Shown here piece after piece: positions 33,830-43,012 of a stretch of DNA of 64,000 nucleotides. The DNA comes from Phycisphaeraceae bacterium (GTDB lineage Bacteria > Planctomycetota > Phycisphaerae > Phycisphaerales > UBA1924). Every line of letters begins with the position of its first letter. The first letter of the stretch is position 1. Location: assembly GCA_019636615.1 (NCBI GenBank), contig JAHBXF010000002.1, positions 188,001 through 252,000 of the forward strand, given 5' to 3'. The notes beneath the pieces are model-generated. The model searched no databases. It had not been told where the DNA came from and was given only the letters and a program-made list of their open reading frames with translations. The translations under genes and the position numbers were made by a program.

Positions 33830-35023
33830 TCATGATGCTTTGAGTGCGACAGGAATTGACGGGCGCAGGCACCGCGCCGCCGGGGGCAGCGCGCCGAAGA
33901 GACCGAGCAGAAGACCGCCGGCCAGACCAATGCCGATGACGGTGTGATCGATCGCCAGTCCGAAAGCGCCCATGGAGAACCGAACCGCGATGCCGTCGAG
34001 CAGGAAGACCCCGACAGCGCATGCGAGCAGCGAGCCCGTGGCGGCGGCCAGGGTTGCCTCCTGCACCATGGAGATGAGGATCGCTCCGCGGCGAAAGCCA
34101 ATGGCCTGCAGGGTTCCGAGTTCGCGTATGCGGGCGGCGAACGTGGCGTAGAGCGTGTTGAGCCCCCCGAAGAGGCCGCCGAGCGCGACGAGCCCCGCGG
34201 TGACCCACGCGACGATGCGGATGGGCCCGAAGAAGGCCGCGAGACGGCTGTAGTACTCACGCTCGGTGAGCACGGCAAGTTCGAGGTCTGGCCGAGTCAT
34301 GGCGAACGCGGCGATGTCAGCAAACTCGGTTCCTTCGCCTGTGTCGGCGTCGTAGGGGTCGATCGTGATGACGACGCAGGAGATGGTCTCGCGTTTGGTC
34401 GCGGTCTTGATATCTTCCAGGGGCATCCACACTTCAGCATCCACCACGGTGCCCTGCGCATCAAACCTCCCCACGATGGTCCACGGTCTGTTGTCGATGG
34501 TGAGGCGATCGCCCGGAGCCAGCGACTTGAGCCCCAGCACGGTGGCGGCGTTCGAGCCGATGAGCACCTCATCCGCGCCGTTTCGGGGCCAGCGCCCTTC
34601 GGCGAGCCGGACCGAGGAATGCACAAGGGTTGCCGCGGGTGTGACCCCCCTGATGACAACCTGCCTCGCAGCCGCGGTGGGGCCCGAGGCGAGCAGGGGC
34701 GAAGCGGGGAGCATGACGTGGACTTCGGGCGAGAGGTACGGCGCGCCGGCCCGTGTGCGTATGCCGGGGATGCTCGCCGCGACGATCCCGGGCACAGAGG
34801 CCATGATCTCGCTGCGTTCCACGCTGTCTTCGCTGCCTGCGCCGAGGATGATGAGGTTGTTCTCTCCGCCGGTAGTTTTCAGAGAACGGTTCATGCCGTT
34901 CACAAAGCCGCCAGCGGAGAGCACAAGCAGCACCACCAGCGCCGCGCCGCCGATGCTCAGGGCGAGGCGCAGCCTGGCTCTTCCCAGGTTCCTCACGGCG
35001 TATTCGAAGGGGAGCAGTCGCAC
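33830..35023 (-). CDS. ABC transporter permease, FtsX/MacB type (second copy)
   Basis: A 397-residue permease with the MacB/FtsX topology: one helix near the N-terminus (LALSIGGAALVVLLVLSAGGF), a large outer domain (about 45-260) and three helices at the end (IVAWVTAGLVALGGLFGGLNTLY, AATGSLLACAVGVFLL, VIGIGLAGGLLLGLFGALPP). The motif ARIRELGTLQAIGFRRGAIL before helix three is the conserved FtsX coupling segment that contacts the ATPase. GTG start. It pairs with the permease encoded 16 bases upstream to make a heterodimeric channel. Confidence 0.85.
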   Translation of the reverse strand: MRLLPFEYAVRNLGRARLRLALSIGGAALVVLLVLSAGGFVNGMNRSLKTTGGENNLIILGAGSEDSVERSEIMASVPGIVAASIPGIRTRAGAPYLSPEVHVMLPASPLLASGPTAAARQVVIRGVTPAATLVHSSVRLAEGRWPRNGADEVLIGSNAATVLGLKSLAPGDRLTIDNRPWTIVGRFDAQGTVVDAEVWMPLEDIKTATKRETISCVVITIDPYDADTGEGTEFADIAAFAMTRPDLELAVLTEREYYSRLAAFFGPIRIVAWVTAGLVALGGLFGGLNTLYATFAARIRELGTLQAIGFRRGAILISMVQEATLAAATGSLLACAVGVFLLDGIAVRFSMGAFGLAIDHTVIGIGLAGGLLLGLFGALPPAARCLRPSIPVALKAS

Positions 35024-35039
35024 GTTGAGAGTCTCCGGT

Positions 35040-36203
35040 TCAGACAGCGCGGAAGCACGATGCTATCTCTCGCCGCCCCGCGTTCCACGCGGGAACAAGG
35101 CCGGCGAGCAGCCCGACACCGGCCGAGATGCACAGGCCAAGGGCCACGACGCTCCACGAAGTGCCGACGGTGATCGAGAGCCCCTCCTGCGAAAGGCTGA
35201 AGTTGCCCGCGTGGATAAACACCTGCGAAGCCATGGTGCCAAGGGCGCCCCCGGCAAGGCCGATGAGCATTCCCTCGCACACGATCATTCTTGCGATCAG
35301 GTTCGAGCGATAGCCCAGCGTCTGCAGCACGGCGTGCTCTCTGATCCGGTCTTGAACGCTGAGCACGATGGCGTTGGCGACAAGCCCCATCACGACCGCA
35401 AGGCAGCCCCAGCCGAGCCAGCGCGTGAAACGCACGAGTTCAACGATGTCCGCGCCGGCCTGTGCCACAAACGCCTTCTCCGGGCGTGTTGTGGTCGGGT
35501 CTGCTTCGGCGCGGAACTCATCGTCGATGGCCGCGGCGACGCGCTCCAGGTTGTCGGGGTGATCGACACGCACCGAGAACTGCGTCACCACCCCCAGCCC
35601 TCCGCCCTTGCCGGCGGCCTGCTGAAGAAAATCGAGGTGGACATAGGCCACGTTCTGTTCCTGGGGTTCGTCGGAGCGAAAGATGCCCGCGACGGTAACC
35701 GTCACACCGGATGAATCGAACGACTGGCCCACTTTGAACCCGCGCCTGGCGGCGAGCGAGTGCCCGACGAGCGCTGCGTCTGAGCGGCGTTGCCACTCGG
35801 CGAGTGAACCATCCACGACTTCCCACGCAGTGGCCGGCGAGACCGGCGCATCGAGAGACCCGCGGGGAATGCCGCGGAAAGTGACAACATCGAGCGCCGC
35901 GCGGCAGTTGTTCACGACGATCTTCATCGGCACCGCCGAGGCCACCCCGGGCACCTTGTTGATGCGGTCGAGGTAGTATTCCGGCAGCCGGCTGGCGGCG
36001 GGGCAGAAACGGTTTTCTCGATAGACGATGAGCGTCGTGTCGTCCGCGGCGGCTTCGGTCGCCTTGCGAACGCCGTCCTGGAGCGACTGCACCGCGATGA
36101 ACAGGAACATGGCGACACAGACACCCGCGGTCGTGAGTGCGGTGCGAACACGGTGCCGGGTCAGTTGCTTGAGCACCACAGGGAAGTAGCGGGGGGCGAT
36201 CAT
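35040..36203 (-). CDS. ABC transporter permease, FtsX/MacB type (first copy)
   Basis: A 387-residue permease with the same four-helix layout as its downstream partner. Helix one is VRTALTTAGVCVAMFLFIAV, and the coupling segment is DRIREHAVLQTLGYRSNLIARMI. The outer domain has two Cys (RFCPAAS and NNCRA). Its ATG overlaps the stop of the ATPase gene by four bases. MacB, LolCE and DevC are relatives; separate ATPase and permease genes together with an adaptor are closest to the DevBCA-like layout. Confidence 0.85.
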   Translation of the reverse strand: MIAPRYFPVVLKQLTRHRVRTALTTAGVCVAMFLFIAVQSLQDGVRKATEAAADDTTLIVYRENRFCPAASRLPEYYLDRINKVPGVASAVPMKIVVNNCRAALDVVTFRGIPRGSLDAPVSPATAWEVVDGSLAEWQRRSDAALVGHSLAARRGFKVGQSFDSSGVTVTVAGIFRSDEPQEQNVAYVHLDFLQQAAGKGGGLGVVTQFSVRVDHPDNLERVAAAIDDEFRAEADPTTTRPEKAFVAQAGADIVELVRFTRWLGWGCLAVVMGLVANAIVLSVQDRIREHAVLQTLGYRSNLIARMIVCEGMLIGLAGGALGTMASQVFIHAGNFSLSQEGLSITVGTSWSVVALGLCISAGVGLLAGLVPAWNAGRREIASCFRAV

Positions 36204-36997
36204 GCCGAGGGCACCTCCGGCCGTGCGGGCGTGGGGCGTTGTGCGAGCGACTCGGTGCGGACCAGCCGGCCCTTGTCGAGATACAGGGTTCTACGGGCAA
36301 AGCCCGCGCATCGGGCGTCGTGCGTGACGATGATCAGCGTTTTGCCCAGTTCCGTGCACAGGCGGGAGAGAAGATCCATGATGGCCGACGCCGAGTCAGA
36401 ATCGAGGTCGCCGGTCGGCTCATCAGCGACGATGATCGTGGGGTCGGTGACGATGGCCCTGGCGATGGCGACTCGCTGTTCCTGCCCTCCGGAAAGTTGG
36501 CGTGGGAAGTGGTCGTGACGGTCGGCGATGCCCACCAGTTCGAGCGCGGTGCCGACCATCTCATGCCTGCGTGAGGCCGTGAGGCCGTGCAGCAGCAGGG
36601 GCAGTTCGACATTCTCGTAGGCCGTGAGGACGGGCACAAGGTTGTAGAGTTGAAAGACGTACCCGATGTGCCGGCTTCGCCAGTCGGCCAGGCGGCCACG
36701 CGAGAGTGTGCCAAGGTCTGTCCCGCCCACGAGCAGCCTGCCGGAGGTGGGCCGATCGATCCCTGCGATGAGGTTGAGCAGGGTGGTCTTGCCGCTGCCG
36801 GATGGGCCCATGAGCGCGAGAAAGTCGCCGGCAGGCACTTCAAGATCAAGTTCCTGAAGGGGTGTGATCGAGCCGCCGCCCTTGGCGTAGGACTTGGTGA
36901 GCCGCTCGCACCGGATCAGGGGCGAGCCGGATTGCGCCGCGCGCTCGGGGTGCGTTGGTCCGTGTGTGTGGCCCGGGATTGTGGCGTGAGAGTTCAC
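36200..36997 (-). CDS. ABC transporter ATP-binding protein, LolD/MacB class
   Basis: A 265-residue ATPase that powers the two FtsX-like permeases. It shows Walker A MGPSGSGKTTLLNLIAG, the Q loop YVFQLYNLVPVLTAYENVELPLL, signature LSGGQEQRVAIARA, Walker B TIIVADEPTGDLDS and the switch His in IIVTHDARC. These match the LolD/MacB/FtsE group that drives mechanotransmission rather than classic substrate transport. GTG start overlapping the adaptor gene's stop; four-base overlaps on both sides show tight coupling. Confidence 0.92.
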   Translation of the reverse strand: MNSHATIPGHTHGPTHPERAAQSGSPLIRCERLTKSYAKGGGSITPLQELDLEVPAGDFLALMGPSGSGKTTLLNLIAGIDRPTSGRLLVGGTDLGTLSRGRLADWRSRHIGYVFQLYNLVPVLTAYENVELPLLLHGLTASRRHEMVGTALELVGIADRHDHFPRQLSGGQEQRVAIARAIVTDPTIIVADEPTGDLDSDSASAIMDLLSRLCTELGKTLIIVTHDARCAGFARRTLYLDKGRLVRTESLAQRPTPARPEVPSA

Positions 36998-38511
36998 TCG
37001 GTGGCCTCCGGGATCATCGCTTCACCGGCGATGCTGACGCGAGCGCCGTCTCTCAGCGTTGAGGGCGGGTCTGAGATGACTCTGTCGGTAGGCTTGATGC
37101 CCCGCGTGATCCGTACATACCCGGGGATCTCTGTGTGAACGAAGTCAACGGCCGCGCGCCGCGCGACCGTGCCCCCCGGGCTTCGCTCCACAAGCCAGAG
37201 GTGCCCGGAGACACCGGCGGGCGCAGCGGGATCAATCAGCCGCGCCGGCACGAGCAGGTGCAAGATTTCGGCGGTGTCGATGGCGGCCGAAGACGGCGTG
37301 CCGCCTGAGTGTCGTACTTCTGGCTTGCTCATCAGGCGAACTCGTGTGAGCATCTCGGGCTTGAGCACAGGCGATGGATCACTCAGGCTCACCTTGAACT
37401 GCACGGTGTTTCGCTGGATGTTGGCCTCGTGCACCGCCCGGGTGACGACGCCGTGAAAGACAGCATCCGGCAGGGCTTCAGTGGTGATGGTCGCGGGCGT
37501 GCCAAGAGTGATCTTGGCGGCATCCGCCAGCGGAACATCCACGCGCACCTGCAGGTGCAAGGGGTCATACACGCGCATGACAACGCCGGCCATGCCGGAA
37601 GTCTCGGGTGACTCAGCGTTGATCATGATGCGTGTGCCGGGCTCGACAGCGCGCGAGAGCACGACCCCCGAGGCGGGTGCCACGATCTCCATGCGGCTCA
37701 GGCGCAGCGAGGCCTCTTCCAGCGAAGCCTGAGCGGCATCCACCGCCGCATTGGCACGCAGAACGGCGGCTTGGGCCTCAACAACCATTTGCTCTGCGGC
37801 CCGGGCGCGTGCTTCGAGCCCGGCCAGGCGGATTTCGAGTCTTCTGACATCCCCCGCGGCGACGGCCCCCGTCGGCACCAGTTCTTTCTTGCGGTCCAGG
37901 TCGTCACGCACCTCTTCGGCGTTAGACAATTCAACGTGCGCCATCGCCCGGGCGGTATCCACCGCCGACTGCGCACCGGCCAGCATCGCCTGCTCGACTC
38001 GCAGCGCTGCCTCTGCCATCCGCACGCTCAACGCCGCGTCTTGGCGAACCAGCCGCACAACCACCTGGCCCGCCTCCACACGCTCGCCCTCGAGCGCGAG
38101 AACTTCACTCACCACACCCTCGGCCAGCGCGGCGATGCTCGTCGCGTACGGGGCGGGTTCAACCCAGCCCGGCGCCTGCGCCAGCACAGCGCCCTGCACC
38201 GCGACGCCATTCACCGTGCCCGGCGCGTGGTCGGCCTGATGGGGTGCGTCTTCATCTCCAGCGGCCGGGAGTGACGCAACCCTGGGGACAACCGGCACGA
38301 CAGTCACCGCGATGGCCGGGCGCACCAAGTCTCGGGCGGTGTAGGCAAGCAAGCCCGCGGCGCCGAAGAGAATGACCCCGGGCACCAAGGCGCGCGTGAA
38401 CCAGCGGCCTTTGGGGCGCGGTATGGTGCCAGGCGTTCGAGGCCCAGGCAAACCGCGTGTGTCAGCGTGGTCATGGCGCGCGAGTGTGCGCACGCCAAGC
38501 GAGGTATTCAT
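36994..38511 (-). CDS. Periplasmic adaptor (membrane fusion) subunit, MacA/HlyD family
   Basis: A 505-residue adaptor anchored by one N-terminal helix (ALVPGVILFGAAGLLAY). It then has a lipoyl-like half-motif (EGVVSEVLALEGERVEAGQVVVRL), a long alpha-helical hairpin (about 165-275, rich in Ala and Glu), the second lipoyl half (IVAPASGVVLSRAVEPGTRI) and a beta-barrel domain (LQVRVDVPLADAAKI). It would link the inner-membrane permeases to an outer-membrane exit duct. It is the start of the exporter gene block, in the order adaptor, ATPase, permease, permease. No TolC-type gene is in the window. Confidence 0.85.
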   Translation of the reverse strand: MNTSLGVRTLARHDHADTRGLPGPRTPGTIPRPKGRWFTRALVPGVILFGAAGLLAYTARDLVRPAIAVTVVPVVPRVASLPAAGDEDAPHQADHAPGTVNGVAVQGAVLAQAPGWVEPAPYATSIAALAEGVVSEVLALEGERVEAGQVVVRLVRQDAALSVRMAEAALRVEQAMLAGAQSAVDTARAMAHVELSNAEEVRDDLDRKKELVPTGAVAAGDVRRLEIRLAGLEARARAAEQMVVEAQAAVLRANAAVDAAQASLEEASLRLSRMEIVAPASGVVLSRAVEPGTRIMINAESPETSGMAGVVMRVYDPLHLQVRVDVPLADAAKITLGTPATITTEALPDAVFHGVVTRAVHEANIQRNTVQFKVSLSDPSPVLKPEMLTRVRLMSKPEVRHSGGTPSSAAIDTAEILHLLVPARLIDPAAPAGVSGHLWLVERSPGGTVARRAAVDFVHTEIPGYVRITRGIKPTDRVISDPPSTLRDGARVSIAGEAMIPEATE

Positions 38512-38604
38512 GCTGAAACTCTGATGTGTGGTGAGTTCATGGATGCACATTGCCCCGGCGCGGGAGCGCCGGGCGGTCACGGGGTGTGGGTGGTGACCGG
38601 TGTG

Positions 38605-39111
38605 CTACACCATGAGCGCGCAGCGCATGCGCAGAATCTGCCGTCCGCCCTCGGGCGTGAGCGGCGGCGGTTCACAGGCGGCGCTTCGGTCGCCGGCCAC
38701 GCTCTGCGAGTTTTCTGCAAGCATCGATCGAAGCAGGAATGTGGCCAGTGCATCGACGGTCACAACCCGCTCGACCTTCTCGGGCGCTTCGATCGATGCG
38801 GTGCGAGAGAATGAACCCTGGCAGGCTTCGCACGACGTGCAGGAGTCGTGAGGTGGGGTTCGATCCGTGGTTCGTGTCTTTGGTTCTTCGGGAGCCTGCG
38901 TGGGTGGCTCGGCGGGTTTACTTGGCCGATCTTTGGGACAGCATGTCTTCGAGGCAGGCTTGACACTGCGTTCACCGCAGGCCGGCGCCGCCTTCTGTGT
39001 TTCGGAACCCCGGCAACTCCCGCTCAACAGCAGCGCTGCCTGGCAGCAGCACATCGGCGACCAAAGCCCGATGAGCAGCGCAACCAAGATGCGGGAAAAA
39101 GACGTGGCCAT
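38605..39111 (-). CDS. Small exported cysteine-rich protein, unknown
   Basis: A 168-residue protein with a signal-like N-terminus (FSRILVALLIGLW) ending in SPMCCCQAALL, which could be a lipobox. The mature part is rich in Cys, with CRG, ACGE, TCCPKD and the cluster SCTSCEACQ, plus a Pro/Lys/Glu-rich linker. It precedes the adaptor gene on the same strand with a gap of 93 bases, so it probably belongs to the exporter operon. Cysteine spacing suggests metal binding or multiple disulfides; no family is recognised. An upstream start at 39186 is possible but lacks a signal-peptide layout. Confidence 0.55.
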   Translation of the reverse strand: MATSFSRILVALLIGLWSPMCCCQAALLLSGSCRGSETQKAAPACGERSVKPASKTCCPKDRPSKPAEPPTQAPEEPKTRTTDRTPPHDSCTSCEACQGSFSRTASIEAPEKVERVVTVDALATFLLRSMLAENSQSVAGDRSAACEPPPLTPEGGRQILRMRCALMV

Positions 39112-39261
39112 GCCTGGTAGAGTGTACGAGTCGTCGGTGTGCCCGGGCAAGCCCTGCCGAGTGTGCCCAAAGGCCGGTAACGCCAAGGTATCGGCGGTAA
39201 CGGGGGATTGCTGGAGCGTGCCAGGACCGAACAGGCGGAAGTTGTGGGGCGGAAGCCGGCG

Positions 39262-41280
39262 TTACCCGCCGGTATCGGGGGAAGGTGCCTCCTCACCAAG
39301 CGAGCGGAATCCCGGTGACGACAGGATGGCCCCCGCGGCGGTGTAGAGCTGGCCGGTGAGTTCGGAGAGGAAGTATCGGCCCTTGCGCTTGGAGTAGCCA
39401 TACCAAGGGTTCATGAGCACAGAGCGGAGCATGAAGACCCCGTGCCGTGCATACTCCTGCGACGACACACCGAGCCTGGAGAGAAAATCGCCGACAGTTT
39501 CGTGTGAATACTGGCGGGCAGACAGTGACGTTCGGCTGACAAAGAATGACTGCTCAAGCACCCGCTGGCCAGAGTTGAGGCTGAAGCGGTCAAAGAGCGA
39601 GCGGTTGAGATGGTTGATCTGCGACAGCGAAGCGCCCCGTACGACGGGAGTAAAGGCGTAACAGACAATGTTCGACCCCGGGGGGCAGAGGCACACCGCG
39701 CGAACAGCGGGGGTTGGCAGACCCGCTCCGCCCGCCAGCGTGGGGTAGTTCTCGAGCAGGGCGTGGAGTTCGCACGCATAGCGTATGTTCTCTCGCATCA
39801 GCCGGCCGTGACCGGTCGTATCGAGAGGGATCAGTGTGTGACTCAGCCACACCGCCGCGGCGCTCGCGCCGGGTTTGCTCCCCTCCAGCACATACAGCCC
39901 GACAGTCTCAGAGAACCGCTCGGTGTCGATGTCTCCCGGAGCGTCTTCCAGGTAAGGCGCAACCTGCCTCATGAGTGGTTTGACCAGGTTGGATCGGAAA
40001 CAGATGGCCCCCGCGGGATATGGGATGTAGCCGAGTTTGTGCGGGTCGATGGTGACCGAATCACACCGGTGCATCACTTCCAGCGCGGCACATTCTTCGT
40101 GCTCCGGCAGTTTCAGCGTGATCTCACGCACCGCACCGCCGATGCGCACGGTCGATGTGGGGGCGCCCAGACCAATGCGCTTTGGAATGGTGACTGTGCG
40201 AAGATACCCGCCGTACGCCGCATCCCCATGCAGCCAGAAGGAGCCTTTGCCCGCGGCTTCCCGGGAATCGCGCAGCGCGGCGATGCGGTCGAGTGGGTCG
40301 ATGGAGCCTTCCTCGGTCGAGCCGAGCACCGCTACCACGGCCAGCACATGCCGCCCTTCGCGGGAAACACGGTCGAGCACGGCCTCAAGGTCGTCGGGCC
40401 GTGCCCTGAAGTCTTTGTCGACGCGAACAGAGAGGACGGCGCTGCGCCCGAGGCCCAGGATGTCCATCGCCTTCTCAAAGCAGTAATGGTGCGACTCGGG
40501 CAGGACCAGCACCGGCGATGAACCAACCCGCGCGCACACCGAGGCAAGCCCGTGTTCGCCGACGTTGTAAGCGCAGGCCGCCGCGGCCTGACGGGCTTCC
40601 ACGCTCAGTCGGTCTCGATCAGGCGAGGTGGCGATTTCGCCCCAGAGCCTGTGATAGCAGGCGAGGGTGTGCGATGGAGACATGCCAAGCAACGCCGCGC
40701 CGGATCCCCGCAGACATTCGTCATGCGGGTGGGTATGCGGCAGATCGAGTGCGGCGCGAACATCTCGAACAACAAACGGGAGATACTTCACGGCACGGGC
40801 GACCCACAGGGCTTCAATGTTCGCCGCGGTGCCCCCTGAGCAGAGGTGAGACCACGCGTCATTCCCGTAGCCGATCATCTGCGAAAGCAACCGCCCCGCC
40901 TCCAGTTCGAGCCGAACTGTGACCGGGGCCACGTCCGACGTGACGTTGTTGGGGTTGTACAGCATCGCGGCGAAATAGGCCGCGATCGACGGGAGTGTCT
41001 GCTCCGCGACCATGTGCGCCGCGTACCGGGGGCTCTGAAAGGGAACGTCTGCCTTGAGCCTGGCCAGCAGTTCCATCAGGCGGTCGTCGAAGGCGTCGAT
41101 GAAGGATTCATTCTCGCGACGGAGCGCAGAATCGACCACCACGCCGTCCTCGGGAAAGTAGTTCCGCCGCCACGCGTGATAGTCTTCGGCGATGCGGGAG
41201 ATCCACCCGCTGAACCAGGGGCCGTTCTCCGCCTTCGAGCCCCCGAACCACGCGCTCATCATGCCCAGATCGTCTTCCAT
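39262..41280 (-). CDS. PLP-dependent amino acid decarboxylase (group II, tyrosine-decarboxylase-like)
   Basis: Removes the carboxyl group of an amino acid to give an amine. The 672 residues are long for the family (about 470-620). Landmarks are the phosphate-binding LCSGGTAANIEALW, the ring-stacking His in PESHHYCFEKAMDILGLG, the Asp in LHGDAAYGGYLRT, and the PLP lysine in VTIDPHKLGYIPYPAGAI. The last motif is close to that of bacterial tyrosine decarboxylases (DPHKxGYIPY), so an aromatic substrate is my preference, but glutamate or others cannot be excluded. AAGGAG lies ten bases before the ATG at 41278-41280. It is divergent from a tryptophanase-like gene. Confidence 0.82.
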   Translation of the reverse strand: MEDDLGMMSAWFGGSKAENGPWFSGWISRIAEDYHAWRRNYFPEDGVVVDSALRRENESFIDAFDDRLMELLARLKADVPFQSPRYAAHMVAEQTLPSIAAYFAAMLYNPNNVTSDVAPVTVRLELEAGRLLSQMIGYGNDAWSHLCSGGTAANIEALWVARAVKYLPFVVRDVRAALDLPHTHPHDECLRGSGAALLGMSPSHTLACYHRLWGEIATSPDRDRLSVEARQAAAACAYNVGEHGLASVCARVGSSPVLVLPESHHYCFEKAMDILGLGRSAVLSVRVDKDFRARPDDLEAVLDRVSREGRHVLAVVAVLGSTEEGSIDPLDRIAALRDSREAAGKGSFWLHGDAAYGGYLRTVTIPKRIGLGAPTSTVRIGGAVREITLKLPEHEECAALEVMHRCDSVTIDPHKLGYIPYPAGAICFRSNLVKPLMRQVAPYLEDAPGDIDTERFSETVGLYVLEGSKPGASAAAVWLSHTLIPLDTTGHGRLMRENIRYACELHALLENYPTLAGGAGLPTPAVRAVCLCPPGSNIVCYAFTPVVRGASLSQINHLNRSLFDRFSLNSGQRVLEQSFFVSRTSLSARQYSHETVGDFLSRLGVSSQEYARHGVFMLRSVLMNPWYGYSKRKGRYFLSELTGQLYTAAGAILSSPGFRSLGEEAPSPDTGG

Positions 41281-41469
41281 GCCTTGCCGCTCCTTCAAGG
41301 ACGCCTTTCATGGATGCGCCCGAACGAACCGTATCGTGCGCGGGCCCAGGAAAAGTGGCGGCGGCCGGATATATGGAGTAAAATAGCGAGATATCCCAGC
41401 CGCCCGGTTTTTCGCCGGGGCACGAAGATTACCGGCGGCATGCGCCCCGCCAGAGCCCGGAGCCAGGCA

Positions 41470-42822
41470 GTGAAAACCATCATCGAACCCTTCCGCGTCA
41501 AGTCGGTCGAGCCAATCCGCATGACGACGCGCCAGCAGCGCGAGACCATTCTTCAAGACGCCCATTTCAACCCATTCCTGATCCACGGGTCAGACGTCAT
41601 CATCGACCTGCTGACCGACTCTGGCGCCGCGGCCATGAGCAGCGAGCAATGGGCCGGCATCATGCGAGGCGACGAGTCGTACGCCGGCAGCGAATCCTTC
41701 TACCGCCTCCGCAGCGTGGTGGAAGATCTCACGGGGTTTGATCGTGTGCTGCCCACACACCAGGGCCGCGCCAGCGAACGCATCCTCTTCGAACTCGTCG
41801 GCGGCCCGGGCATGGTCATCCCCAACAACGCCCACTTCGATACCACCCGGGCGAACATCGAGCACTCGGGCGCCGAGGCGGTGAACCTGCCAATCCCTGA
41901 GGCCGCCGACCCGACCAACCGTCATCCGTTCAAGGGAAACATGGATGTCGAGGCCCTTGAATCGCTCATCGGGCGGGTGGGCAGGCAGCGCATCCCCCTG
42001 GTCATGCTCACCGTCACCAACAACACCAGCGGCGGTCAGCCGGTGAGCATGGCCAACATCAAGGCGGTGCGCCGAATATGCGATGCGCACGGCATCCAGC
42101 TCTACCTCGACGCCTGCCGGTTTGCCGAGAACGCATGGTTCATCCGTCAGCGGGAAGAGGGCTATGCCGACAGAAGCCCGCGGGATATCGCCCGCGAGAT
42201 GTTCGACCTGGCCGACGGCGCCACGGTCTCTGCAAAGAAGGATGCGCTGGTGAACATCGGCGGACTTCTGCTCATCCGCAACGCGGATCTCTTCCTGAAG
42301 GCGTCGAACCTGCTCATCCTCACCGAGGGCTTCGTCACGTACGGCGGCCTGGCCGGCCGCGACCTCGAGGCGATCGCGCAGGGCTTGCGCGAGGTCGTCG
42401 AGCCCGACTACCTCGGGTACCGCATACGAAGTGTCGAGTACCTTGGACAAAGGCTCCTTGAAAGCGGCATCAGGATCATCGAGCCGCCCGGCGGGCACGC
42501 GATCTACATCGACGCGGCGCACTTCGCGCCCCACATCCCCCGCGAACAGTTCCCCGGCCAGGCTCTCGTGTGCGGCCTGTACCGATGGGCGGGAATCCGC
42601 AGTTGCGAGATCGGCAGCGTCATGGCCGGGCCCGCCCGACACGCAGACATGGAACTCGTTCGCCTGGCCATCCCACGGCGCAGTTACACCCAGAGCCACA
42701 TCGACTATGTCGCCGAAGCATGCGCCGAGGTCTTCAAGGCCCGCGCCCATCTCCGCGGCCTGCGCATCGTCGATGCGCCCGAAGTCCTCCGCCACTTCAC
42801 GGCAAAGTTCGCAGAGGTCTGA
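41470..42822 (+). CDS. tnaA: Tryptophanase-like beta-eliminating lyase
   Basis: Splits an aromatic amino acid to pyruvate, ammonia and an aromatic product (indole from tryptophan, phenol from tyrosine). The 450 residues fit both tryptophanase and tyrosine phenol-lyase. It has THQGRASERILF, NNTSGGQPVSMANI, LYLDACRFAENAWFI and the PLP lysine in SAKKDALVNIGGLL. The substrate segment reads GIRSCEIG: tyrosine phenol-lyase has Arg where this protein has the Ile, and tryptophanase has Ile, so tryptophanase is favoured. The GTG start at 41470 has GGAG upstream; longer frames run antisense to the decarboxylase and are not real. No aromatic amino acid permease or leader peptide tnaC is visible. Confidence 0.85.
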   Translation: MKTIIEPFRVKSVEPIRMTTRQQRETILQDAHFNPFLIHGSDVIIDLLTDSGAAAMSSEQWAGIMRGDESYAGSESFYRLRSVVEDLTGFDRVLPTHQGRASERILFELVGGPGMVIPNNAHFDTTRANIEHSGAEAVNLPIPEAADPTNRHPFKGNMDVEALESLIGRVGRQRIPLVMLTVTNNTSGGQPVSMANIKAVRRICDAHGIQLYLDACRFAENAWFIRQREEGYADRSPRDIAREMFDLADGATVSAKKDALVNIGGLLLIRNADLFLKASNLLILTEGFVTYGGLAGRDLEAIAQGLREVVEPDYLGYRIRSVEYLGQRLLESGIRIIEPPGGHAIYIDAAHFAPHIPREQFPGQALVCGLYRWAGIRSCEIGSVMAGPARHADMELVRLAIPRRSYTQSHIDYVAEACAEVFKARAHLRGLRIVDAPEVLRHFTAKFAEV

Positions 42823-43012
42823 AGCCCCAGGGGTCGCGCGACATGCCTGTTCCGCTCGCCGTTCAGGCGGAGTCCGCCAAGCATTGACCTTGGCAGGTGG
42901 CCATCGAACACGGTTTCAAGGCACCACGACCCGGCAATCCTGGAAAAGGCGTACAGGCGTGTCCATGATGATCCTCCCCGGCGCACACCATGTCGGCAGA
43001 GGAGAAGCAGAC

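Noticed and set aside
40846-41469. N-terminal extension of the tryptophanase-like protein by about 200 residues
   Set aside because: The extension runs antisense to the decarboxylase gene. Homology begins after the GTG at 41470, which has a good ribosome site.
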